Source: Desulfobacterales bacterium (GTDB taxonomy: Bacteria; Desulfobacterota; Desulfobacteria; Desulfobacterales; Desulfosalsimonadaceae). Taken from it: 64,000 nt of DNA. Position 1 is the first letter of the stretch, and the number at the start of each line of letters is the position of its first letter. The notes under the pieces were generated by a model that was not told the origin of the DNA, did not search any database, and worked only from the letters and a program-made list of their open reading frames with translations. The translations under genes were made by a program, and so were the position numbers. The DNA lies in the NCBI GenBank assembly GCA_034520365.1, contig JAXHNP010000007.1, forward strand, positions 496,001 through 560,000, in the 5' to 3' direction. This document shows positions 31,910-40,122 of the stretch, one piece after another.

Positions 31910-34900
31910 ATGACCTCAAAATCAGCTAATGAAGATTTCTTGAAAAAAATTAAGGCTCTGGAAAAGGAAAACGGGGAGCTGAAGGGTCGGGAAGCGGATT
32001 TGGAGGAGAGGTATTCAAAGTGCCTGCAGCTGATGGCGGATTTAAATGAAGTCATTTATACCCTGGATCAAAATGCAAAGGTAACCTTTGTTTCTCCTAA
32101 TGTGGAAAAAATTGGCGGATATACCCCTGAGGAAATCATCGGCCGGTCTTTTACCGATTTTGTTTATCCAGATGACATTGAGGGTCGTTTTGAGAATTTT
32201 CAGAAGATTCTGAATGGAGAGCAAATAGCCACCGAGTATCGATACGTCAAAAAGGATGGATCGCTGGTATGGGTGTTGACGAATGCCGCGCCGATCTTTC
32301 GGGAAGGGGAGTTGCTCGGAATACAGGGCATGCTGGTAAACATAGATGAGCGTAAACGTGCCGAAGAGAGTTTGCGTGAAAGTGAATATCGATACCGGAC
32401 CCTGTTTGAAAAAAATTTGAATCCGATAGCCATTATTGACAAGCAGGGGCGATACCTTGATGCGAATCCGGCGTTTCTCCGATTTGTTGAAACTTCAAAA
32501 GAGATCCTTTTGAAAAAAAACGTATTCGATTTCTCGCCTTTTGAGAACAAGGATCAGATGATATCAGAGCATCAGGCTTTATGGCAGACAGGCGGCACGG
32601 TGGAGACTGAATATTTAGTTAACGGTAAAAGCAAAATTCTTGAGCTCACTGTTTCTCCAATAGATTTTAAGGGGTGTGAGGCCGTTATTGGGGTTGGAAA
32701 GGATGTGACCGAGCATAAAAAAGCGCAAGAGGCGTTGATCCGTGCTGAAAGCAAATGGCGGCAAATCCTTGTTCAGACACCGCAGATCGGTGTCTCCATA
32801 AACCCTGATGGAAAAATTTCCTTTGCCAATGAGTATTTTTTGCGCCTTACAGGCTGGGACGAACAGGAGGTAATGGGGCAAAACTGGTTTGATTGTTTTA
32901 TCCCGGAATATATCAGGGAAGCGGTCAGGGGCGTGTTCCAGAATGTTATCAGGGATCGTGATATAAAGGAGTTTTCAAGCTATGAAAACGAAATTGTGAC
33001 CAAATACGGAGAATTGAGAAACGTCTCCTGGTCTAACGTGATCACCAGGGATGCCCGGGGCGATGTCATTGATGTGACCTGCCTCGGCCTGGATCTGACG
33101 GAGCGGAAAAAGGCTGAGGAAGCGATTCGAAAAAGCGAAGAAAGGTTCCGGACCATTCTTGAGAGCATGGAAGACGGATACTTTGAAGTTGATCTTGCCG
33201 GCAATTTTACCTTTTTTAACGAAGCCATGCGCAGAATGCTCGGTTTTACCGAAGACGAGATGATGGGCATGAATAACAGGAAGTTTATGGACAAGGCGAA
33301 CGCCAAAAAGGTTTTTGAGACGTTCAATCGGGTATACCGCATGGGTGAGCCTTACAGGGCATTTGACTGGGAGCTGATAAGAAAGGACGGCGCAATTTCA
33401 AATATTGACACGTCTGTCTCTCTTGTAAGGGATGAAGCAGGGCAGGCAGTGGGGTTCAGGGGCATTGCAAGAGATGTTACCGAGAAAAAAAGGGCTGAAA
33501 AGGCGTTGCAGCAGAGCGAAAGGCAGAAAAATTTAATCCTGAATTCCACCTCGGAAAAAGTGATTTATTACAGCCCTGACCTGCGGGTTATCTGGGCTAA
33601 TCGGGCTGCCGGTCAATCAGCTGGAAAAAGCGAGAAAGAACTGGTGGACTTGAGCTGCAGGGAGATGTGGTGTCAGGAGAATGCGCCATGCGCATTCTGT
33701 GCCGTTCAGAGGGCAAAGGACACGAAGGCGCCGCAGTTTTCAGAAAAGCATACCCCAGACGGAAGAATATGGGACATCCGGGCCTATCCGATCCTTGATG
33801 ATGACGGAATGGTTGAAGCACTGGCTGTTTTTGGCCAGGAGATCACCGAGAAAAAAAGGGCCGAGCAAGAAAGGGCCCGGTTGGAGGAGCAGATTAATCA
33901 GGCCCAAAAACTAGAATCAATCGGACGCCTTGCCGGCGGCGTGGCCCATGATTTAAATAACCTGCTCTCTCCGATCCTCGGCTACAGCGAGATGCTTCTG
34001 CAAGCCCGCGGGCCGGCGGATTCCTGGAGGGGAAATTTAAAGGAGATACTTAAGGCGGGAGAGCGCGCACGAGACCTGGTTCAGCAGCTGCTCGCTTTCG
34101 GCCGCAAGCAGATGCTTGAGTTTAAAAGCCTTGATCTGAACGATTTATTAAAAAATTTTGATAAATTCCTCCGTCGCACCATTCGGGAAAATGTTGACAT
34201 AAATATACAATTGGCCCCGTCCCTGCCGCCTGTAAAAGGCGACCCCGGTCAACTGGAACAGGTTATTATGAATCTGGCCATTAATGCCCAGGACGCCATG
34301 CCGGACGGCGGGAAAATGAGCATTGAAACCGCCGTTGTTGAGCTGGATCAAAGCTACGCCGCAGAGCATCCGGATGTTACACCGGGCCCCCATGTCAGGC
34401 TGACGGTTATGGATACAGGGTATGGAATGGATGAGGAGACCCTGGAGGCAATTTTCGAGCCGTTTTATACAACAAAAGAGCTCGGCAAGGGCACAGGGCT
34501 GGGCCTGGCTACTGTTTACGGCATTGTCAAACAGCACGGCGGCAACATATGGGCCTACAGCGAGCCCGGCAGGGGAACGACTTTCAGGGTATATCTGCCG
34601 GAATCAGCGGATCGTTTAGAGGAAACGGAGGCGGGCAGCCAGTCAAAGCTATTAGGCAGGGGAGGGGCGGAAACCATATTGCTTGTGGAAGACAACCATC
34701 AGGTCAGGGACTTATCGCGCAGCGTGCTTGAAGAAAAGGGATATAAGGTCTTGGCGGCGGAGACCGGTGAGGTTGCAATAGAATTATTGGAAAGCCACAA
34801 GGGGTCGATAGACCTTCTTCTTACCGACGTGGTCATGCCGGAAATGGACGGAAAGCAATTGTTTGAGCGGGTATCCGGCTTATACCCCGGGATCAGGGTA

Positions 34901-35032
34901 GTGTATATGTCCGGGTATACGGTGGACGTAATTGCCCATCATGGAGTAATCGATACCGGCGTCAATTTTTTACAAAAGCCGTTTGCCATTAAAGACCTGG
35001 CCGCCAAAGTTCGGGAGGCGCTGGATAGCTAA
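31910..35032 (+). CDS. Five-PAS hybrid sensor histidine kinase
   Basis: A 1040-residue cytoplasmic sensor with no membrane segment. A short coiled coil (1-35) precedes five PAS domains in a row (about 40-155, 160-275, 285-400, 405-525 and 535-650). Then come the histidine kinase core, with the phospho-acceptor His 680 in GGVAHDLNN and ATPase boxes NLAINAQDAMP, DTGYGMD and GTGLGLATVYG, and a C-terminal receiver with Asp 973 in LLLTDVVMPEMDG. The last PAS carries a cysteine cluster (about 580-600; C-x4-C-x5-C-x2-C). Ligands are unknown, and no dedicated response regulator is adjacent. It converges on the radical SAM gene. Confidence 0.9.
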   Translation: MTSKSANEDFLKKIKALEKENGELKGREADLEERYSKCLQLMADLNEVIYTLDQNAKVTFVSPNVEKIGGYTPEEIIGRSFTDFVYPDDIEGRFENFQKILNGEQIATEYRYVKKDGSLVWVLTNAAPIFREGELLGIQGMLVNIDERKRAEESLRESEYRYRTLFEKNLNPIAIIDKQGRYLDANPAFLRFVETSKEILLKKNVFDFSPFENKDQMISEHQALWQTGGTVETEYLVNGKSKILELTVSPIDFKGCEAVIGVGKDVTEHKKAQEALIRAESKWRQILVQTPQIGVSINPDGKISFANEYFLRLTGWDEQEVMGQNWFDCFIPEYIREAVRGVFQNVIRDRDIKEFSSYENEIVTKYGELRNVSWSNVITRDARGDVIDVTCLGLDLTERKKAEEAIRKSEERFRTILESMEDGYFEVDLAGNFTFFNEAMRRMLGFTEDEMMGMNNRKFMDKANAKKVFETFNRVYRMGEPYRAFDWELIRKDGAISNIDTSVSLVRDEAGQAVGFRGIARDVTEKKRAEKALQQSERQKNLILNSTSEKVIYYSPDLRVIWANRAAGQSAGKSEKELVDLSCREMWCQENAPCAFCAVQRAKDTKAPQFSEKHTPDGRIWDIRAYPILDDDGMVEALAVFGQEITEKKRAEQERARLEEQINQAQKLESIGRLAGGVAHDLNNLLSPILGYSEMLLQARGPADSWRGNLKEILKAGERARDLVQQLLAFGRKQMLEFKSLDLNDLLKNFDKFLRRTIRENVDINIQLAPSLPPVKGDPGQLEQVIMNLAINAQDAMPDGGKMSIETAVVELDQSYAAEHPDVTPGPHVRLTVMDTGYGMDEETLEAIFEPFYTTKELGKGTGLGLATVYGIVKQHGGNIWAYSEPGRGTTFRVYLPESADRLEETEAGSQSKLLGRGGAETILLVEDNHQVRDLSRSVLEEKGYKVLAAETGEVAIELLESHKGSIDLLLTDVVMPEMDGKQLFERVSGLYPGIRVVYMSGYTVDVIAHHGVIDTGVNFLQKPFAIKDLAAKVREALDS

Positions 35033-35053
35033 ATGAAAAAAAACATGCTCCCA

Positions 35054-35974
35054 TCAGGCGTTTTTGTGGCGTTTGCAGCCCTGGTAGAGATTGCGCTCGG
35101 CCAGCGCCCGGCGAATCCGGTTGAGGGTATCGGCTTTTTGAAGCGCCCATTCCGGGGCCGCAAGTTCTTTGGGATGGGGGTCGCCGGTAAGGCGCTGGAT
35201 TACCATGTTCTCCGGCAGGTGCGCCAGAAACTCGCAGACAATATCCACATATTCCGCCTGGGAAAGGCATTGATAATCCCCGTTTAAATACAGCCGCTCA
35301 AGCGCGGTGCCTTTCACCACATAGAGCAGGTGGAGCTTTATCCCGTCAATTCCCAGATCCGCCAGGTAATCAGCGGTCTCAAGCATTTTCTCCCGGGGTT
35401 CATCGGGCAGTCCCAGGATCACATGGGCACAAATGTTTATTCCGCGGTTGCGCGCGGCTGTTACCGCCTGTTCAAACGCCTTGACCTCATGGCCCCGGTT
35501 GATTAAAGCAAGCGTTTCATCATGGGCGGACTGCAGGCCTAATTCTATCCAAACCAGATAATTTCTGGTATATTCTTCAATAAGCGACAGGGTGGGCTCG
35601 TTGACGCAGTCCGGCCGGGTGCCGATGGAAAGGCCGACCATGTCGTCTGCGGCCAGGGCCTCGTCATAGAGGCGCCGTAGCGTTTCAACCGGCGCATAGG
35701 TGTTTGTAAAAGATTGAAAATAGGCGATAAATTTTTTGGCCTTGTATCGCCTGGAAAGCGCCTGTTTGCTGTTTCGCACCTGCTGGGTGATTGAAAGCCC
35801 TTTTTCATGGGCGCCGGTGCCGGAACCGGCGGCGTTGCAGAAAATACAGCCGTCTTTTGAAAGGGTACCGTCCCGGTTGGGGCATGACATGCCCGCATCA
35901 ATCGAGATTTTCTGCACCCGGCAGCCGCAGCGTTTCCGCAGGTAGGTGGCTAGATCATAATATCTTTGAATCAT
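35054..35974 (-). CDS. YhcC-family radical SAM protein
   Basis: A 306-residue radical SAM enzyme of the TIGR01212/YhcC family. The cluster motif is expanded (CPNRDGTLSKDGCIFC, C-x11-C-x2-C), which is typical of this family, after an RYYDLATYLRKRCG start. SIGTRPDC and WIELGLQSAH are strongly conserved family segments. The frame is open to 36073, but the ATG at 35974 starts directly at the conserved sequence; the longer version adds an unrelated hydrophobic stretch. The family is related to Elp3, and the substrate is unknown. It lies divergent from mnmG, a tRNA-modification gene, which is suggestive but not proof of a tRNA role. Confidence 0.87.
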   Translation of the reverse strand: MIQRYYDLATYLRKRCGCRVQKISIDAGMSCPNRDGTLSKDGCIFCNAAGSGTGAHEKGLSITQQVRNSKQALSRRYKAKKFIAYFQSFTNTYAPVETLRRLYDEALAADDMVGLSIGTRPDCVNEPTLSLIEEYTRNYLVWIELGLQSAHDETLALINRGHEVKAFEQAVTAARNRGINICAHVILGLPDEPREKMLETADYLADLGIDGIKLHLLYVVKGTALERLYLNGDYQCLSQAEYVDIVCEFLAHLPENMVIQRLTGDPHPKELAAPEWALQKADTLNRIRRALAERNLYQGCKRHKNA

Positions 35975-36065
35975 AGAAAAAAGTTGAAAAATGCCTATTT
36001 TATATATGCTTAACAATATCATAAGCGATACTAAACCGCAATCAATTGGAGTTTGAACACACGCA

Positions 36066-37940
36066 ATGGGCACTCATCCGAAAATATATGATGTGATCGT
36101 TGTCGGCGCCGGCCATGCCGGCTGCGAGGCGGCCCTGGCCGGCGCCCGCATGGGATGCCGGGTGCTTTTAATGGCGATTGATCTGGATAAAATCGCCGCC
36201 ATGCCCTGCAGCCCTTCCATCGGCGGTATGGCCAAGGGTCAGCTGGTCAAGGAAATCGACGCCCTGGGCGGTGAGATGGCCCGGATCACCGATCAGACCG
36301 CCATCCATTACCGGAAGTTAAATACCCGAAAAGGCCCGGCGGTTCAGTCCTCCCGCACTCAGAACGACAAGATCCGCTACCATATGGCCATGAAATCCGT
36401 GCTGGAAAAAACCGCGGGCCTGGATGTCAAACAGGGGCTGGTGGAGCGCCTGATTGTTGAAAACGGCTGCGTTGTCGGGGTTTTGGATCAAACCGGGTAT
36501 GGATTTGAGGCCCGGACGATAATCCTGGCCACCGGCACATTTTTAAGCGGGCTGGTGCATATCGGGGAAAATACGTTCCAGGCGGGCCGCGCCGGAGAAT
36601 TTGCCGCATACGGCCTGGCTGAGGATTTGAAGGCCTGCGGGTTTAGCCTGGGCCGGATGAAAACCGGCACCCCCCCGCGGCTGCATCGGGCAAGCATTGA
36701 TTTCAGCCGCATGACGCGACAAGACGGAGACGCAGCCGCCGAGCCGTTCTCCTATTTCTCCGAAGGGTTTGCCATGCCCCAGCTGCCCAGCTATATCGGG
36801 CATGCGGATGAGCGGACCATCCGTATTGCGGGAGAGAACTTGAAAAACTCAGCGTTATACAGCGGCCGGATCAGCGGGGTATCCGCCCGCTACTGCCCGT
36901 CTTTTGAGGACAAGGTGGTCAAATTTCCGGATCGTACCTCTCATCAGCTTATCTTCGAGCCCGAAGGTCTGGATACGGAGGAGATTTATGTGAGCGGCCT
37001 TGGCAACAGCCTGCCCATGGAGGTCCAGCTCCAGTTGGTCCAGTCCGTGGACGGCCTTGAATCGGCGGAAATCATGCGGCCGGGCTATGCCATTGAGTAT
37101 GACTATGTCAACCCGGAACAGCTGCTTCCCACCCTGGAGACCAAGCGGGTTTCGGGGCTTTATCTTGCGGGCCAGATAAACGGGACCTCCGGCTATGAGG
37201 AGGCCGCCGGCCAGGGCCTTTGGGCGGGCATTAATGCCGCATGCCGGGTGCAGGGGCGGCCGCCGTTTGTTCTGGACCGGTCCCAGGCCTATATGGGTGT
37301 CATGGTTGACGATCTGGTGACCCGGGGGACAACCGAGCCCTACCGGATGTTTACCTCAAGGGCGGAGTATCGGCTGATGCTGCGCGAGGACAATGCGGAT
37401 TTCCGCTTAATGGAGATCGGCCATGCCCTGGGCCTGATCGACAAGGACGCCCTGGCCGAAGTAAAAGATCGCAAAGCACAGGTGGCGGAAGAGATCCGAC
37501 GCATCCAAAAAACGGTTATAAAACCTTCTGCCGGGGTGAATGAATATCTTAGGCGTCAAAATTCAGCCGAGATTGATAACGGGGTGCGTCTGGATCAGCT
37601 GCTCAAGCGAAGTGAGATTGATTATGACATCGTCCGCCAGTTTGGCGGCGGCCCGACGCCCACAGACCCGCGAGTGATCCGGCAGGTGGAGATTGAGACC
37701 AAGTATGAGGGCTATATCAATAAACAGTTGAAGGCGATAGCGGAGTTTCAGTCCCTGGAGCACCATAAAATTCCACCGGATTTTAATTATGCGGCCCTTC
37801 ACGGCCTGTCCAATGAGCTGCGCGAGAAACTCTCAAGCATCAAGCCCTTGTCCCTGGGCCAGGCATCGCGAATTGACGGGATGACGCCGGCGGCTATTTC
37901 CATCCTTATGGTGGCGCTTAAATCCCGGGCCACGGGTTGA
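36066..37940 (+). CDS. mnmG: tRNA uridine-5-carboxymethylaminomethyl modification enzyme MnmG
   Basis: A 624-residue FAD-dependent tRNA modification enzyme (GidA) that works with MnmE on the wobble uridine of several tRNAs. The N-terminal dinucleotide motif [26 protein letters not shown] (with the redox Cys) and the [21 protein letters not shown] segment are diagnostic, and the length is normal. No strong ribosome site is visible before the ATG. The stop codon lies inside an 11-base sequence that recurs 158 bases downstream (see the repeat entry). Confidence 0.96.
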   Translation: MGTHPKIYDVIVVGAGHAGCEAALAGARMGCRVLLMAIDLDKIAAMPCSPSIGGMAKGQLVKEIDALGGEMARITDQTAIHYRKLNTRKGPAVQSSRTQNDKIRYHMAMKSVLEKTAGLDVKQGLVERLIVENGCVVGVLDQTGYGFEARTIILATGTFLSGLVHIGENTFQAGRAGEFAAYGLAEDLKACGFSLGRMKTGTPPRLHRASIDFSRMTRQDGDAAAEPFSYFSEGFAMPQLPSYIGHADERTIRIAGENLKNSALYSGRISGVSARYCPSFEDKVVKFPDRTSHQLIFEPEGLDTEEIYVSGLGNSLPMEVQLQLVQSVDGLESAEIMRPGYAIEYDYVNPEQLLPTLETKRVSGLYLAGQINGTSGYEEAAGQGLWAGINAACRVQGRPPFVLDRSQAYMGVMVDDLVTRGTTEPYRMFTSRAEYRLMLREDNADFRLMEIGHALGLIDKDALAEVKDRKAQVAEEIRRIQKTVIKPSAGVNEYLRRQNSAEIDNGVRLDQLLKRSEIDYDIVRQFGGGPTPTDPRVIRQVEIETKYEGYINKQLKAIAEFQSLEHHKIPPDFNYAALHGLSNELREKLSSIKPLSLGQASRIDGMTPAAISILMVALKSRATG

Positions 37941-38107
37941 CGGCTTCGCAAAAAGTCCAATATCTTTGTTGCGCTGCATCCCTCGGAATTTCACCTACGA
38001 GTCAGTACGCTGCATTCCTCGGGATTTGCGTGCCGCGAACTTGAACTTTTTTCTTTGCCGTCCCGGAAGCGACTGTTTACGAGTCCATCACGGGTTGACA
38101 TTTCGCA
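37931..38107. repeat. Small repeat element after mnmG
   Basis: CACGGGTTGAC at 37931-37941 (including the mnmG stop) recurs at 38089-38099, and similarity continues as TTCGCAAA on both sides. Between the two copies is another internal direct repeat, GCGCTGCATCCCTCGGAATTT (37971) and ACGCTGCATTCCTCGGGATTT (38007). The arrangement looks like a short dispersed element with flanking duplication, or a slippage duplication. Confidence 0.5.
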
Positions 38108-38181
38108 AATGGGTATTAACTTATAAATAACTAAATTCCTTGATTTTATAGCAAATTTTGATTGTAAAGGGGTAGTTCTCT

Positions 38182-39132
38182 ATGGCCCAAAAAGACTATT
38201 ACGAGATTCTTGGCGTTAGCAAAAATGCGAGCCAGGATGAAATAAAAAAGGCATACCGGAAGCTGGCCCGGAAGTATCATCCGGATCATGCCGGCGGAGA
38301 CAAGGCCAGTGAGGAGAAGTTTAAGGAGATCAGCGAGGCCTATGCGGTGTTAAGTGACGAGGAAAAGCGAAAACAGTATGACACCTATGGCTCCGAGGAT
38401 TTCCAGCAGCGATATTCCCAGGAAGATATTTTCCGGGGCTCCAATGTCGAAGACATTCTCCGGGAGTTCGGCTTCGGCGGCGGAACATTTTTTACCAATT
38501 TCGGCCGCGGCAAAAAATCCGCCGGTATGGGCGGCGGCCGGTTTTCATTCGATCCGGAGTCGATCTTCGGTTTCGGCGGCGGCGGCCAGCAGGAAACCGC
38601 CCGGATGAAAGGCGGGGATGTCGAATCTGAGCTGCCGGTTACCATCCAGGATATTTTTCACGGGGCCACCAAGACGATTTCGCTCACGTCGCCGTCCGGC
38701 AGCACTGAGCAGTTGACGGTGAAAATTCCCAAGGGCTGGATTACCGGAAAAAAACTGCGGTTCTCCGGCCGCGGCCAGCCCAGCCCCTATGGCGGACCGG
38801 CAGGGGATTTGTACGTCCGGTCAAAGGTGGTCAATGACCCGGTTTATAAACAAAAAGACCATGATTTGTATATTGATCGCGAAATCAAGCTCACAGAGGC
38901 GCTTCTGGGAAGCAAAATATCTGTTCCCACGGTGGACGGCAAGCAATTATCCCTAACCATTCCGAAGGGAACACAGCATAAGCAGAAAATGCGGCTTTCC
39001 GGCCATGGCCTCCCCCATATGAAGGGGGGCAAGGCCGGTGATCTCTATGTGGTGATTAACATTAAAATGCCCAAACGCCTCACCGATAAGCAAAAGGAGT
39101 TGGTCCAGCAGCTGGCCGAAACCGGTCTTTAA
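38182..39132 (+). CDS. DnaJ-type co-chaperone, CbpA-like
   Basis: A 316-residue type II J-domain protein that would stimulate DnaK. The J domain (1-70) has the HPD motif in KYHPDHAG. A Gly/Phe-rich linker follows (about 85-145), then two C-terminal substrate-binding domains. There is no CxxCxGxG zinc region, so it is of the CbpA/curved DNA-binding type rather than DnaJ proper. A GGGGT ribosome site lies before the ATG. It ends 41 bases before a strong terminator. Confidence 0.9.
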   Translation: MAQKDYYEILGVSKNASQDEIKKAYRKLARKYHPDHAGGDKASEEKFKEISEAYAVLSDEEKRKQYDTYGSEDFQQRYSQEDIFRGSNVEDILREFGFGGGTFFTNFGRGKKSAGMGGGRFSFDPESIFGFGGGGQQETARMKGGDVESELPVTIQDIFHGATKTISLTSPSGSTEQLTVKIPKGWITGKKLRFSGRGQPSPYGGPAGDLYVRSKVVNDPVYKQKDHDLYIDREIKLTEALLGSKISVPTVDGKQLSLTIPKGTQHKQKMRLSGHGLPHMKGGKAGDLYVVINIKMPKRLTDKQKELVQQLAETGL

Positions 39133-39173
39133 TCCGGCATAAACTATCATTTTTCCACTGATTATTGAATAAT

Positions 39174-39212
39174 AACCGGCTGAAGGCGCAAAGGGTTCCA
39201 GCCGGTTTTTTT
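39174..39212 (+). terminator. Terminator after the DnaJ-type gene
   Basis: Nine-base stem AACCGGCTG / CAGCCGGTT with a loop of 16 bases and a run of seven T residues. Confidence 0.88.
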
Positions 39213-39547
39213 ATGTCTCCTCAATTTAGGTGACTGTAGCCGGCGCGATGCCCCTGACCCCATTGACAGGATTGCGTCTGCGCCGGCCGGCCGTAAAGGG
39301 AAGTGCTTTAAATTCATTGACAATTTTATTTGATGGCGATATAGTTTGATACCTATCAGGCATACAAAATAAAATGAGTAAATTTCAGCGGTTATCGGTC
39401 CAGCAGTTGTTGGAATGCAGCGTAGGCAAATGGTTTTTTATCCACCAATCACCGGGTTGACGGAAGCCCGCAAATAAACACAGGCGATGGGCCGGTTGGA
39501 TGCATTTTGCCCCGGCATCAGCCAAGTGACAAATTGCGGAATGCTTA
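39213..39547 (+). promoter_or_regulatory. Intergenic region with the hpt promoter and long leader
   Basis: A near-consensus promoter lies here: TTGACA at 39317-39322, 17 bases, TATAGT at 39340-39345. It gives a leader of about 195 bases before hpt. Before it, GCGCCGGCCGGC-type GC-rich sequence (39280-39295) is seen. In the leader a 28-codon ATG frame (39374-39460) occurs without a convincing ribosome site. No known riboswitch is recognised. Confidence 0.55.
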
Positions 39548-40102
39548 ATGAAGGAACGCCTTCAACAACCAATATTAAAAAAAACGCCGGATTTGGTGCC
39601 GGTGCTGAAAGCCGATGAAATCCATCAGAAGGTTGTTTCCCTTGCCCGCCGGATTTCAGCCGATTATCAACATGAGCACCTCCTGCTGCTTGGGGTTTTA
39701 AAAGGCGCATTTGTGTTTTTGAGCGATCTGGCCCGCCAGCTTACCATTCCTGTAGAAATCGATTTTATCCAGTTGTCCAGTTATGGGTGCAGTGATTCTT
39801 CCGGCGGCGAAATTGCTTTTCGCAGCGACATTTCCGTTGATGTGGCGAATAAACACATCCTGGTGGTCGAGGATATCATTGATACCGGGCTCACTATCAC
39901 CCGGTTGATCGAATACTTGCAGCAACTGGGGGCAAGAAGCGTCAAAGTGTGCGCGTTAATCGATAAATATGAACGCCGTGAAATTGCGTTTCACGCTGAT
40001 TATATCTGTCATACGGTCAAAAGCGGCTTTCTGGTTGGCTATGGACTGGACTATGCAGAGCAGTATAGAAATTTGCCGGCGATTTATGATCTAAAATTTT
40101 AA
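39548..40102 (+). CDS. hpt: Hypoxanthine phosphoribosyltransferase
   Basis: A 184-residue purine salvage enzyme. The PRPP-binding motif is VVEDIIDTGLT (about residues 102-112). LLLLGVLKGAFVF and the FLVGYGLDYAEQYRNLP tail are typical of HPRT. It converts hypoxanthine or guanine with PRPP to IMP or GMP. It is monocistronic or the first gene before the DUF3426 protein 20 bases downstream. Confidence 0.94.
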   Translation: MKERLQQPILKKTPDLVPVLKADEIHQKVVSLARRISADYQHEHLLLLGVLKGAFVFLSDLARQLTIPVEIDFIQLSSYGCSDSSGGEIAFRSDISVDVANKHILVVEDIIDTGLTITRLIEYLQQLGARSVKVCALIDKYERREIAFHADYICHTVKSGFLVGYGLDYAEQYRNLPAIYDLKF

Positions 40103-40122
40103 TCAAAGAGGATTGAACAAAA

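Noticed and set aside
39374-39460. 28-codon ORF in the hpt leader
   Set aside because: No ribosome site, no known motif and no other support; noted only in the leader entry.
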